64,000 nucleotides of DNA from Burkholderiales bacterium (lineage in GTDB: Bacteria > Pseudomonadota > Gammaproteobacteria > Burkholderiales > Burkholderiaceae_C). Below the pieces are notes generated by a model. The model saw nothing but the letters and a program-made list of their open reading frames with translations. It ran no database searches and had not been told where the DNA came from. The DNA is taken from NCBI GenBank assembly GCA_003963115.1, contig RXJQ01000018.1:60104-124103 (forward strand), given 5' to 3'. The position numbers and the translations under genes were made by a program. Shown here piece by piece: positions 15,961 through 25,104 of the stretch. Each line of letters begins with the position of its first letter. The first letter of the stretch is position 1.

Positions 15961-17622
15961 TCACTGCTTGGGTGTCGAACCGGAGTTCGGCGTGTTCAGG
16001 TAAGGAAAGCGCAACAGGAAAGGCACCTGGGCCTGGTCCACGCCATCGTGCACATTGGCCGCATTGGGCAGGCCATTGCTGCCCGTGGCCTTGGCCGTGG
16101 GCGTGAGCGAGGCCGTCGTGCAGGTCGAGGTCAGCGTGCCGACCTTGGGCACCACCACCGAGCTCAAGCCCAGATCGATGCTTTCATTGATGGCGCACAA
16201 GCCACCGATCATGGCCACCAGCGCGATGTCGACCACGTCGTCCTTGGGCCTGCGGCCATTCGGGAAGCCCGCCAGGTCTGTGGCGCCACTCACCGAGCCC
16301 GCAGCCAGGATGGAGCCGGCCGCACCCAGTCGGTTCTGGCTGCCTTCGGCCACCGGCGCCACGTTGGTGTTCAAGCGCAGCTCATCAGCAGCGGCCGTGA
16401 GGTTGGCAGGCCGGTTCAGACCATTGATGCCGGTCAAGAAGGCCGCCACCAGGTCGGTGCGAGGCAGGTTGGTCGGGGCCAGGCCGGCCGTGTCGTTGAC
16501 CAGCACCAGGCCCAGCAAGGCCGGCAAGGTCGGGTTGGTGACATAGGTGGCGAACTGCAGATCATCCTTGGGCTTGGAGCCGTTGAACTTGTCCTTGTCG
16601 CGCAGGCCGATCACGACCTCGTTGACCAGCGGGTTGCCCAGGCGGGACACCTGCACCCAGGCGCCGCCGTCCTTGTCGGTGGTCTGCAGGCCCGATGCAG
16701 GCGAGCCATCGAGCAAGCGGGCCTGGCGCAGGCTGGCCGTGGTCCAGCCGCCGATGACCGGGTCACCGCTGCTGGCCGTCAGGCAGGACTTGTGCACTTC
16801 CAGCGCGATCGTGGTCACGTTCTTGTCCTGGATGGAGTTGGCAGCGAAAGCGTTCTTCAGAGCCGGATTGAGGATCTGGGCCGGTGTGGCATTGACCAGG
16901 TCGAAGATGGGACCGAGGTTGACGGCAAAGCCATCCTGACGCTGGCCCACAAAGACCTTGGCCGGCATGCCGCATCCGGGAATGGTGACGTTGTGGATGT
17001 GCTGCTGGGCGTAGGCCTCATAGGCGGCGCTGTTGCCCAGGGTCTTGTCACCGATGTAGTCCACCGGCTTCTCAAACGTCGTGGTGTTGGTACCGGCCTT
17101 CGTGAGGAAGGCGGAAGTGCCTTTGCGGCGATCACCCCGCACCACCTTCACGGTATAGGTCTCGGCCACATTGAGATGGCCATCGGCCACGGTGCTGACA
17201 GCGCCTGCCTGTGTCAAGGGGATGGCCACATTGGCATTGCCGATGGGCAGCTCCACACCCTTGCCGCTGTTGGCCAGCGTGTTGTTGAAGCGGAACTGGA
17301 AGCTGATGTCTTCAACCGCATCACCGTTGTTGTCGACGTGGATCTCGTACAAGGCATTGGGGTCCATCTTGAAGTAGTTGGGCCCGCCATAGGCATCTTG
17401 CAGCGGCTGGTAGTTGGCGATCAGCGTGACGTAGCCCGGGCGGCCCGTTTCGTAGCTCATGAACATGTAGAAGTCGGTGCCATCCACCTTGGGTGAGGTG
17501 GTGATGAAGGGGGCTTCGCGGTGGCTCGAAGCCAGCGCGGGCTCCAGGCTGGTGACACCGGCCAGTGCGGCCAGGGTGCAGACAACCATACGGCGCAAGG
17601 CCGGTCGATAGACGTGTGACAT
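15961..17622 (-). CDS. DUF4331-family exported protein
   Basis: 553 residues with a signal peptide ending ALA-SSHREAP. The SSHREAPFI motif and the following DGTDFYMFMS are characteristic of DUF4331 proteins, which are exported and of unknown function. Repeated segments such as FNGSKPKDDLQFATYV and GRRPKDDVVDIAL recur in the family. An AGGAG SD precedes ATG 17622. It leads the operon with a lipoprotein, a TPR protein and a HupE-like permease; the set suggests a periplasmic/outer-surface complex, perhaps metal-related, which is inference. Confidence 0.82.
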   Translation of the reverse strand: MSHVYRPALRRMVVCTLAALAGVTSLEPALASSHREAPFITTSPKVDGTDFYMFMSYETGRPGYVTLIANYQPLQDAYGGPNYFKMDPNALYEIHVDNNGDAVEDISFQFRFNNTLANSGKGVELPIGNANVAIPLTQAGAVSTVADGHLNVAETYTVKVVRGDRRKGTSAFLTKAGTNTTTFEKPVDYIGDKTLGNSAAYEAYAQQHIHNVTIPGCGMPAKVFVGQRQDGFAVNLGPIFDLVNATPAQILNPALKNAFAANSIQDKNVTTIALEVHKSCLTASSGDPVIGGWTTASLRQARLLDGSPASGLQTTDKDGGAWVQVSRLGNPLVNEVVIGLRDKDKFNGSKPKDDLQFATYVTNPTLPALLGLVLVNDTAGLAPTNLPRTDLVAAFLTGINGLNRPANLTAAADELRLNTNVAPVAEGSQNRLGAAGSILAAGSVSGATDLAGFPNGRRPKDDVVDIALVAMIGGLCAINESIDLGLSSVVVPKVGTLTSTCTTASLTPTAKATGSNGLPNAANVHDGVDQAQVPFLLRFPYLNTPNSGSTPKQ

Positions 17623-17754
17623 GAAAGGCTCCTGAGGTGGGAATGGCGGTGGAACCGCCGGGGTCTGGTGTTGCGACCTGTTCTCTACGCCACACGACGG
17701 GAGTTGGATGCAGTTTTTTGCATCGCGAGCCATTCCCCCCTAAACTTGGGATGC

Positions 17755-17794
17755 TTGACTTTCCCCCCATGTAAAGGTTCACAGTGGGAAAGTC
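17755..17794 (+). promoter_or_regulatory. Candidate operator/promoter of the metal-efflux operon
   Basis: GACTTTCCC (17757-17765) and GGGAAAGTC (17786-17794) form a perfect 9-base inverted repeat. A third copy (GTGAAAGTCAGC) follows near 17800, just before the ATG at 17814. A -35-like TTGACT (17755-17760) overlaps the left arm. With a 19-base spacer the -10 would be the weak CACAGT, a long-spacer arrangement seen in metal-responsive MerR promoters. No matching regulator gene is in the window. Confidence 0.4.
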
Positions 17795-17813
17795 AGCTTG
17801 TGAAAGTCAGCCC

Positions 17814-18260
17814 ATGCGATTTCGTCCCCGCCCCCCTGCACAGCGCCGCTTCTGCGGCGTGATGCTGCTGGTATGGCTGTTCGCGGTGCTGAGCGGCACG
17901 GTCAATGCCTGCGTGCTGACCGAAAGGTCGGGGCCGGCTCACGCAGAGCACACGACCCACACACCCCACGTGGCGGTGGCACTGCATGACCATGCCCACG
18001 ATCACCCAGGCGCCAGCCCCGCCGGCCTGCGCCATGTCGATGAACACCTGGTCTGTCACAAGTTCTGCAAGGACCAGAGCGCTTCGCTCACCCCATTCAA
18101 GAATGTGCATGACCAGGATTTCCATCCTGTCTTGCTGGCACTTGGCAGCGCCTTGCTGCCCGATGCATGGGCTGCTCAGCCTCTGCCCCCTGCCGTCGAA
18201 CACAGGCCGCCCGCCCATGGGCCGCCGGTGCACATCCGACTCCTGCGTCTGACGCTATGA
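17814..18260 (+). CDS. His-rich exported protein, first gene of the efflux operon
   Basis: 148 residues. A signal-anchor-like segment (GVMLLVWLFAVLSGTVNACVL) is followed by a His-rich stretch (HAEHTTHTPHVAVALHDHAHDH) and a CHKFCKD motif, all plausible metal ligands in the periplasm. A longer frame from GTG 17784 would start inside the putative operator, so ATG 17814 is preferred. Its place ahead of a TolC/adaptor/RND set suggests metal capture or sensing. No named family is assigned. Confidence 0.65.
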   Translation: MRFRPRPPAQRRFCGVMLLVWLFAVLSGTVNACVLTERSGPAHAEHTTHTPHVAVALHDHAHDHPGASPAGLRHVDEHLVCHKFCKDQSASLTPFKNVHDQDFHPVLLALGSALLPDAWAAQPLPPAVEHRPPAHGPPVHIRLLRLTL

Positions 18261-18266
18261 AGCGCC

Positions 18267-18316
18267 CGGCGATCAGCCCTGCCTGGGCTGTCGCACGCCC
18301 GGGCTTCTGATCGCCG
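18267..18316. repeat. Inverted repeat between the first efflux gene and the TolC gene
   Basis: CGGCGATCAG (18267-18276) and CTGATCGCCG (18307-18316) pair perfectly, enclosing a smaller AGCCC/GGGCT hairpin. There is no following T-run. It could be an intra-operon RNA stem that tunes expression or mRNA stability. Confidence 0.5.
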
Positions 18317-18409
18317 TTGTGATGGCCGCCTGCTTGCGACGCATGTCGCGCGGGCGGGGCTTTCGCGTGCCCGTCCGGGGCCACGCGCTCCACCTGTCAA
18401 CGCTTCATC

Positions 18410-19696
18410 ATGATCAGACACTTCATGCGCCGTCTCATGCGCCATCTCATGCCTTGCCTAGCCGGCCTGAGCCTGGGTGCGCTCATCCTGCATGCCGGAT
18501 GGGCCTGCGCTCAAAGCGGGCCGCCTACCAACCTGGCTACCACCCTGGCAATGGCCCTGGCGCAGGCCAGCGCCCGTGATCCGCAACTCACCCTCTTGCA
18601 AGCCCGCCTGGCCGAAGCCCAAGCGGGCATCGACCTCGCGCACGGCCCCACACCCGGCCCCGCCTCCGTGTCCCTGAACCACTTGAGTGATCGACTCAAC
18701 CACAACCAGGGCCATCGGGAGTGGGAAGTGGAGGTCGCAACGCCCATCTGGTTGCCAGGTCAGCAAAGCGCCCGCCTGCATGCCGCACAAGCCGCGCTCG
18801 CCCAGCGCCAGGCCCAGTGGGATGAACGCCAGCTGGCTCTGGCCGGCGACTTGCGCCAACGCTGGTGGCAACTGGCCCAGACGCAGGCCTTGGCCCAACT
18901 TGCACAACAACGTGTGCAGACCGCCCGCCAGTTGGAGGCCGATGTGCAGCGCCGCTATCAAAGCGGCGACGTGGCCCGTGTCGACCTCAACCTGGCCCGC
19001 ACCGAACGCCTCACGGCCGAGGCCGAAGCGCTGTCCAGCCAGGCAGAGCAGCTGCGTGCGCAGCAAGCCTACGCCGCCTTGACCGGCTCGACACCCCCGG
19101 CGCAACTGGCACCCGAGAACCCAGGCACGCTCGAGCCCCAGGCAAACGATCTGCGCCAGCACCCTCAAGCACGCGCACTGAACAGCACACGCGAGCTGGC
19201 CGCCAGCCGCCTGGCCCTGGTCGATGCCAGCCGACGTGATGCCCCTGAAGTGGCGCTGCGCTGGACCAGTCAGCGCAACGACGCCTTCACGCCGTACGAC
19301 CAGGCCATCGGTGTCAAGCTGACCGTGCCCTTGAGTGTGAGCGACCGCGTGCGCCAGGACAGTGCCGCTGCACGGGCCGAACTGGCTCAGGCCGACAGCG
19401 AACAGGCCCAGGCCATGCTGCACTTGGAACAGGCACGGTTGCAGGCCCTGCAAGACATCGAGACCGCGACCACGCAGTTGGCGCTGGCCCGGCAACGCAG
19501 CGAGTTGACCGCCGACAACCTGCGCCTGGCTCAACGCGCCTTCGAGCTCGGTGAACAGGACCTGGCCACGCTGCTGCGCGCACGTGCGGCCAACCATGAC
19601 GCCCAAGCCTGGCTGACACGCCAGACCCTGGCCCTCCACGCAGCCCAGTCCCAGCTCCGGCAAGCACAGGGCGTGCTGCCCGAGGCCCAACCATGA
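18410..19696 (+). CDS. TolC-family outer-membrane efflux protein (CzcC-like)
   Basis: 428 residues with a signal peptide ending near WACAQS. Two long coiled-coil hairpins rich in Ala/Gln/Leu are visible (e.g. LAQLAQQRVQTARQLEADVQ, YQSGDVARVDLNLARTERL). The second half repeats the pattern (RQRSELTADNLRLAQRAFELG). This is the outer-membrane duct of a tripartite efflux pump. Its end overlaps the next gene by 4 bases. Confidence 0.88.
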   Translation: MIRHFMRRLMRHLMPCLAGLSLGALILHAGWACAQSGPPTNLATTLAMALAQASARDPQLTLLQARLAEAQAGIDLAHGPTPGPASVSLNHLSDRLNHNQGHREWEVEVATPIWLPGQQSARLHAAQAALAQRQAQWDERQLALAGDLRQRWWQLAQTQALAQLAQQRVQTARQLEADVQRRYQSGDVARVDLNLARTERLTAEAEALSSQAEQLRAQQAYAALTGSTPPAQLAPENPGTLEPQANDLRQHPQARALNSTRELAASRLALVDASRRDAPEVALRWTSQRNDAFTPYDQAIGVKLTVPLSVSDRVRQDSAAARAELAQADSEQAQAMLHLEQARLQALQDIETATTQLALARQRSELTADNLRLAQRAFELGEQDLATLLRARAANHDAQAWLTRQTLALHAAQSQLRQAQGVLPEAQP

Positions 19697-20289
19697 ACAC
19701 CCTTTCTCTGAACCACATGACAAGACTGCCCCCGATCTTGCTGGCCTTGCTGTCTGCCGGCCTGCCTTGGTCCGCCTGGCCCCATGGCGGCGAAGACCAC
19801 GGTGACACCCCCGCCGTGACGGCTCCTGCCGAGCAAGCACCCCGCGCCGTGGCCCAGACCGAATCCTTCGAACTGGTGGCCGTGCTCGACACGCACGCCA
19901 AGCCCCCCATGCTCACCCTGTATCTGGACAAGGTCGACACCAACGAGCCCGTGAGCCAGGCCTCGGTGGACGTGGAAGGCGGCACCGTGAAAGCACAGGC
20001 CACAGCACGGGAGCCCGGCGTCTACACCGTGTCGGCCGACGCCTGGTCCAAGCCCGGCCGCTACCCCTTGACCATCAGCGTGCAAAGCGCGGAGGGCGCC
20101 GACCTGCTGGACACCACGCTGGTTCACCAGGCCGATGACGACGCGCACGATCACCCAGACGCCATGGCCTCACCTCGTCACTGGCCCTGGTTGGCGCTGT
20201 CCATCCTGGCCGCCGTGGCCATCGTGGGACTGGGCTGGTTCATCCGTCAGCACGCTCGCCGCCGCCCCCTCCACAAAACAGGGACCTGA
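19693..20289 (+). CDS. His-motif periplasmic protein with C-terminal membrane anchor
   Basis: 198 residues: signal peptide, an HGGEDHGD metal-like motif at the mature N-terminus, a beta-rich domain (~55-145), a second His/Asp stretch (DDDAHDHPD), then one transmembrane helix (WPWLALSILAAVAIVGLGWF) and a basic tail. The same HGGEDHD motif opens the adjacent adaptor, so the two may share a metal-handling segment. It is overlapped by the TolC gene and followed 2 bases later by the adaptor gene. The family function is unknown. Confidence 0.7.
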   Translation: MNTLSLNHMTRLPPILLALLSAGLPWSAWPHGGEDHGDTPAVTAPAEQAPRAVAQTESFELVAVLDTHAKPPMLTLYLDKVDTNEPVSQASVDVEGGTVKAQATAREPGVYTVSADAWSKPGRYPLTISVQSAEGADLLDTTLVHQADDDAHDHPDAMASPRHWPWLALSILAAVAIVGLGWFIRQHARRRPLHKTGT

Positions 20290-20291
20290 AC

Positions 20292-21428
20292 ATGACGCCC
20301 GCTCAACACATCCGCATCCTGCTGCTCGCCCTGTCAACCCTGCTGGCCGCACCGGTCTGGTCCCATGGAGGTGAAGACCACGATGAACCCGCCGCACCAA
20401 GCAAGCCGGCACAGACGCTGGCGACCTCGGCCATGGGTACACCACGTCGCCTGCCCGATGGCAGCCTGTGGGTGCCCAAGCCGGTGCAACACAAGCTGGC
20501 CCTGCGCACCCAAGTCGCCCTCACGCAGGACCATGCCCCGGCCCTGGAGCTCAACGGGACCGTGCAGGCCGACCCCAATGCCGGCGGGCGCATCCAGGCC
20601 TCGCAGGCCGGCCGCATCGAAGCCGGGCCGATGGGCTTGCCCTCGCTCGGTCAGCGCATCAGCAGAGGTCAGGTGCTGGCCTACCTGAGGCCGGTGCTCA
20701 GCAGCGTGGAGCAAGGCAACCAGCAAGCTGCACTGGCTGATCTGGATGCGCAGTACGAGGTGGCCGAGCGCAAGCTGGCCCGCTACAGGCAATTGGAAGG
20801 CTCCGTCCCGGCCAAGGACATCGACGCAGCCCGCATCGAGCAGGATGCCCTGCGCAAGCGGCGCGGAGCCCTGCGTGCCAGCCTGGGTGCGCCCGAGGCA
20901 CTGACCGCACCGGTCAGCGGCGTCATCGCGGCCAGCCACGTGGTACTCGGTCAGCTGGTGGATGCACGCGAGAGTTTGTTCGACATCGTCGATCCGACGC
21001 GGCTCATGGTCGAGGCCCTGGCCTACGACCCCACGCAAGCTGCCCATCTCGGTGAAGCCAGCGCGTCGGTACCCGGCGGCATCGTGAGCATGCGCTTTGC
21101 GGGCGCTGGCGCCTTGCTGCAAGAACAGGCCCTGCCCCTGCGCTTTCGTGTCGTCAGCAGCACAGCCCCACTGGCCGTGGGTCAGACCTTGCACCTGAAT
21201 GCGCGCACAACCGGCAAGGTGCGCGGCGCGGCCATCCCTCGCAGCGCGCTGATTCGCCTCAATGGCAGCGACACCATGGTCTGGCTGCACGATGCGCCCG
21301 AGCGCTTCGTGGCACGTCCGGTGCGCGTTGCCCCGCTCGATGCCGAGCACGTGGTCGTCACACAGGGCCTGCATGACAAGGACCGCGTGGTCACGCGAGG
21401 CGCCAGCCTGCTGGCCCAGATCCGCTGA
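20292..21428 (+). CDS. RND efflux periplasmic adaptor (CzcB/CusB-like)
   Basis: 378 residues. Signal peptide, then HGGEDHDEP, a barrel-sandwich/lipoyl segment (GRIQASQAGRIEAGPMGLPSLGQRISRGQVLAYL), a helical hairpin (~135-200), and the beta-barrel and membrane-proximal domains. This is the membrane-fusion subunit that links the RND pump to the TolC protein. It belongs to the heavy-metal efflux branch by operon context. Confidence 0.88.
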   Translation: MTPAQHIRILLLALSTLLAAPVWSHGGEDHDEPAAPSKPAQTLATSAMGTPRRLPDGSLWVPKPVQHKLALRTQVALTQDHAPALELNGTVQADPNAGGRIQASQAGRIEAGPMGLPSLGQRISRGQVLAYLRPVLSSVEQGNQQAALADLDAQYEVAERKLARYRQLEGSVPAKDIDAARIEQDALRKRRGALRASLGAPEALTAPVSGVIAASHVVLGQLVDARESLFDIVDPTRLMVEALAYDPTQAAHLGEASASVPGGIVSMRFAGAGALLQEQALPLRFRVVSSTAPLAVGQTLHLNARTTGKVRGAAIPRSALIRLNGSDTMVWLHDAPERFVARPVRVAPLDAEHVVVTQGLHDKDRVVTRGASLLAQIR

Positions 21429-21446
21429 GCCTCGCAGGAGCAAACC

Positions 21447-24400
21447 GTGTTTGACACCCTCATCCACACCAGCCTGCGCCAGCGCCCGATCGTGCTGACG
21501 CTGGCCTTGATCCTCGTCATCTATGGGGTCTTCGTCACCCGTCAGATGCCGGTCGATGTCTTTCCCGATCTCAACAAGCCCACGGTCACCCTGCTGACCG
21601 AGGCCGGTGGCATGGCCCCCGAAGAGGTCGAACAACAGGTCACCATTCCCATTGAATCGAGCCTCAACGGCATGCCCGGCGTCAACCGGGTTCGTGCGGT
21701 ATCGGGTGTGGGCCTGTCGGTGATCAATGTCGAATTCGAGTGGGGCTCGGACATCTATCTCAACCGCCAGCAGATCAACGAGCGGCTGGGCCTGGTCCGC
21801 GCGCAGCTCCCCGATGGCGTGACACCGCAACTGGGCCCCATCTCCTCCATCATGGGCGAGATCATGTTGATCGCCTTGCCGGCCGACCCGGCCAAGGCCC
21901 ATCCCATGCAGGTGCGCGAGTACGCCGACTGGGTCATGCGACCGCGGCTGTTGACGGTACCGGGTATCGCGCAGGTCATCCCCATCGGCGGCCAGGTGCG
22001 GCAATACCGCGTCGAGGTGCTGCCCGAGCAACTGCATGCGCTGCAGATCGAGCGCGCGCAGGTGGCCGAGGCCTTGAAGGACTTCGGCGGCAACAGCAGC
22101 GGTGGCTTTCTGGAGGCCAATGGGCGCGAGTACCTGATCCGCCAGATCGGCCGAACCAGCAGCCTCGAAGACCTGCAACACGTGGTGGTTGGCAACCGGC
22201 AAGGTCAGCCCATCTTGCTGATGCAGGTGGCCCGCGTCAGCATCGCCCCTGCCACCAAGCGGGGCGATGCCAGCTACCAGGGCAAGCCTGCGGTGATCCT
22301 GTCGGTGCAGAAGCAGCCAGGCGCCGACAGCGTGCGCGTGACCCAAAGCGTCGAACGGGCACTTGCGGAGCTGGACGCGTCCCGCCCGCCCGGCGTGGAC
22401 AGCCCACGCATCCTGTTCCGTCAGGCCAACTTCATCGAGCATTCGGTGCGCAATGTGGAGGAGGCCCTGCGCGATGGTGCCGTGCTCGTGGCTGTGGTGC
22501 TCTTCATGTTCCTGCTCAATGTGCGCACCACGCTCATCTCGCTCAGCGCCATCCCGCTGTCCCTGCTGATCACAGCGCTGGTGTTCCACTACATGGGCCT
22601 GAGCATCAACACCATGACCCTGGGTGGCCTGGCCATCGCCATTGGCGAACTGGTGGACGATGCCGTGGTGGGCGTGGAGAACGTGCTACGGCGCCTGCAA
22701 CTCAATCAGCAGACCAGCACGCGTCAAGCCGCGACGGCCGTGATCGCGCAGGCCACGCTGGAGGTGCGCTCGGCCATCGTCTACGCCACGCTCATCATCG
22801 TGCTGGTGTTCATCCCCTTGTTCATGCTGCCAGGCATCGAGGGCCGGCTCTTCACGCCGCTGGGTGTGGCCTACGTCGTGTCCATCCTCGCCAGCATGCT
22901 GGTGTCGATCACCGTCACACCTGTCTTGTCGGCCTACCTATTGCCCAAGTGGGTCGCACGCAAATGGGCGGGCACTGGTGAGCAACAGCATGACACCCGC
23001 CTTGTTCAGGTTCTCAAGTGCTGGGATGCCAAGTTGCTGAACTGGTCGTTCGCACGCAGTCGCTGGCTGCTGGTGGTGGCCGGGCTGGCCACGGTGCTGG
23101 CCGTGGCCTCACTGGCCTGGCTGCCGCGCGCCTTCCTGCCGCCCTTCAACGAAGGCACGCTCACGGTCAGCCTGCTGCTCAACCCCGGCACGGCGCTGGC
23201 CGAGTCAGACCGCGTGGGCGCCTTGGCTGAACAGCTGATCGCCAGCGTCCCCGAGGTCGTGCAGGTGGGACGACGTACCGGGCGCGCCGAGCAGGACGAG
23301 CATGCGGAGGGCGTGCACGCATCCGAGATCGACGTCGACCTCAAGCCCTCAGAGCGCTCTCGCGAAGAGATCGTGACTGACCTGCGCGCACGCCTGAGCG
23401 CGCTGCCAGCGGTGGTCGGCATCGGCCAGCCCATCTCGCACCGGCTCGATCACCTGCTGTCCGGCGTGCGCGCCCAGATCGCACTGAAGATCTATGGCGA
23501 TGACCTGGACACGCTGCGCGGTCTGGCCGCCGACCTGCAGGACCGTTTGCGCGGCATACACGGCCTGACCGACCTTCAGGTTGAAAAGCAGGTGCTGATC
23601 CCCCAGCTCAAGATCCGCATTGATTACGAGGCCGCCTCGCGGCTGGGTGTGGCGCCGGGCACCTTGCTGCGCACCCTGCAGGACCTGATCGAAGGCGAGC
23701 ACATCAGCCAGGTGGTGGAGGGCACACGCCACTTCGATCTGGTGATGCGTCTGCCCGAAGACCGTCGGCAGACCGATGCACTCAAGGACGTGCTGATCCC
23801 CACCGCGAAAGGCACGGTGCCGCTGTCCCAGCTGGCCACGATAGAAGAGAGCGATGGCCCCAACCAGATCAGCCGGGAAAACGCCAGGCGGCGCATCGTG
23901 GTCTCGGCCAACGCCAACGGCCGTGACCTGTCCGCCGTGGTCGCTGACATCCGCCAGGCGATGACCCAGCAGGCCTTGCCCCAGGGCTACTTCACCGACC
24001 TGGAAGGTCAGTTCCAGGCGCAAGAGCAGGCCACGCAGCGCATGAGCTGGCTGGGTGCGGGCTCGCTGACGCTGATCTTCATGGTGCTCTACAGCCGCTA
24101 TCGCTCGGCCGTGCTGGCCGCCATCATCATGGTCAACATCCCGCTCGCGCTCGTGGGCAGCGTCATCGCCTTGTGGTGGTCCGGTCAGCCCTTGTCGATC
24201 GCAGCGCTGGTGGGCTTCATCACGCTCACGGGCATGGCCACGCGCAATGGCATCCTCAAGATCAGCCACTACATCAACCTGTGCCTGCACGAAGGCGAGA
24301 CCTTTGGACAGGCCATGATCGTACGCGGCTCGCTGGAGCGGCTCACGCCCGTGTTAATGACCGCGTTGGTGGCCGCCTTTGCCTTGGTGCCCTTGCTGCT

Positions 24401-24581
24401 CTCGGCCTCGGCGCCGGGCAAGGAGGTCCTGCACCCGGTCTCGGTGGTGATCTTTGGTGGCCTGATCAGCGCCACCCTGCTCGACACCTTGCTCACCCCT
24501 GTGATGTTCTGGATGTGGGGCCGCAAGCCGCTTGAACGGCTGCTGGCCAACAGCCAGGCTGAACAAGCCCACAGTTTCTGA
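21447..24581 (+). CDS. Heavy-metal-type RND efflux permease
   Basis: 1044 residues with the 12-helix RND layout and two large periplasmic loops. The start is GTG 21447, preceded by AGGAG. The fourth helix carries GELVDDAVVGVEN with acidic residues for proton relay. This differs from the DFGxxxDGA signature of Zn/Co/Cd pumps and from the MVDAA form of Cu/Ag pumps, so the substrate is not assigned. It works with the adaptor and TolC-like subunits encoded just upstream. Confidence 0.9.
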   Translation: MFDTLIHTSLRQRPIVLTLALILVIYGVFVTRQMPVDVFPDLNKPTVTLLTEAGGMAPEEVEQQVTIPIESSLNGMPGVNRVRAVSGVGLSVINVEFEWGSDIYLNRQQINERLGLVRAQLPDGVTPQLGPISSIMGEIMLIALPADPAKAHPMQVREYADWVMRPRLLTVPGIAQVIPIGGQVRQYRVEVLPEQLHALQIERAQVAEALKDFGGNSSGGFLEANGREYLIRQIGRTSSLEDLQHVVVGNRQGQPILLMQVARVSIAPATKRGDASYQGKPAVILSVQKQPGADSVRVTQSVERALAELDASRPPGVDSPRILFRQANFIEHSVRNVEEALRDGAVLVAVVLFMFLLNVRTTLISLSAIPLSLLITALVFHYMGLSINTMTLGGLAIAIGELVDDAVVGVENVLRRLQLNQQTSTRQAATAVIAQATLEVRSAIVYATLIIVLVFIPLFMLPGIEGRLFTPLGVAYVVSILASMLVSITVTPVLSAYLLPKWVARKWAGTGEQQHDTRLVQVLKCWDAKLLNWSFARSRWLLVVAGLATVLAVASLAWLPRAFLPPFNEGTLTVSLLLNPGTALAESDRVGALAEQLIASVPEVVQVGRRTGRAEQDEHAEGVHASEIDVDLKPSERSREEIVTDLRARLSALPAVVGIGQPISHRLDHLLSGVRAQIALKIYGDDLDTLRGLAADLQDRLRGIHGLTDLQVEKQVLIPQLKIRIDYEAASRLGVAPGTLLRTLQDLIEGEHISQVVEGTRHFDLVMRLPEDRRQTDALKDVLIPTAKGTVPLSQLATIEESDGPNQISRENARRRIVVSANANGRDLSAVVADIRQAMTQQALPQGYFTDLEGQFQAQEQATQRMSWLGAGSLTLIFMVLYSRYRSAVLAAIIMVNIPLALVGSVIALWWSGQPLSIAALVGFITLTGMATRNGILKISHYINLCLHEGETFGQAMIVRGSLERLTPVLMTALVAAFALVPLLLSASAPGKEVLHPVSVVIFGGLISATLLDTLLTPVMFWMWGRKPLERLLANSQAEQAHSF

Positions 24582-24618
24582 TCCACTTGCTCAACGCGAA
24601 CCACGAGAGGAGAAACCC

Positions 24619-25062
24619 ATGCCCCGACTCTGGCACATCCCCGCAACTTTGGTGCTCACGCTGGGCGTCTGGGGTACTGCGCACGCCCATGACGACGCCT
24701 ACCTCGACAGCCTCACCGCGCCCCATGGCGGACAGATCCGCATGGCCGGCGCCCTTCACCTCGAACTGGTGCTGGACAAAACCGCCAAGGGCGACCAGCC
24801 CCACCCGGTCGAGGTCTACGTGACCGACCATGCGGGCAACAAGCACGATACGGTTGGTGCAGCAGGCACTGCCACGCTGCTGTCCGCAGGCCACAAGGTG
24901 ACCGTGCCGCTCAAGCCGGCCGGCGACAACAAGCTCGCAGGCCAGGCGCCCTACACCGCCAGCGCCGATATCAAGGCAGTAGTCACCGTGACCATGCCGG
25001 GTGAAGATGCCCAGCAGGCGCGCTACACGCCCCTGGCAGCGCGCCCCAAGCAGGCGCACTGA
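24619..25062 (+). CDS. Small exported protein, last gene of the efflux operon
   Basis: 147 residues with a signal peptide ending GTAHA and a mature start HDDAYLDSLTAPHGGQIRMAG. The APHGGQ segment with neighbouring His residues may bind metal. The rest is a single beta-rich domain. An AGGAG SD precedes ATG 24619, 37 bases after the RND gene. Similar small proteins accompany metal-efflux loci, but their role is unknown. Confidence 0.7.
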   Translation: MPRLWHIPATLVLTLGVWGTAHAHDDAYLDSLTAPHGGQIRMAGALHLELVLDKTAKGDQPHPVEVYVTDHAGNKHDTVGAAGTATLLSAGHKVTVPLKPAGDNKLAGQAPYTASADIKAVVTVTMPGEDAQQARYTPLAARPKQAH

Positions 25063-25069
25063 GCAGGCT

Positions 25070-25104
25070 GGCCCTGGCTCAACTCTGACGCTTGAGCCAG
25101 GGCC
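25070..25104. terminator. Bidirectional terminator hairpin
   Basis: GGCCCTGGCTCAA (25070-25082) and TTGAGCCAGGGCC (25092-25104) form a perfect 13-base-pair stem with a 9-base loop. It lies between the converging efflux operon and tesB and includes the last tesB codons. No long T-run is present, so it may act through factor-assisted termination or 3-prime-end protection. Confidence 0.55.

Noticed and set aside
16000..17500. Long forward frame opposite the DUF4331 gene
   Set aside because: It is the reverse complement of a strong DUF4331 match with SD and signal peptide.
20334..22589. 751-codon reverse frame over the adaptor/RND genes
   Set aside because: Antisense of the RND operon; low-complexity composition, no SD and no domain.
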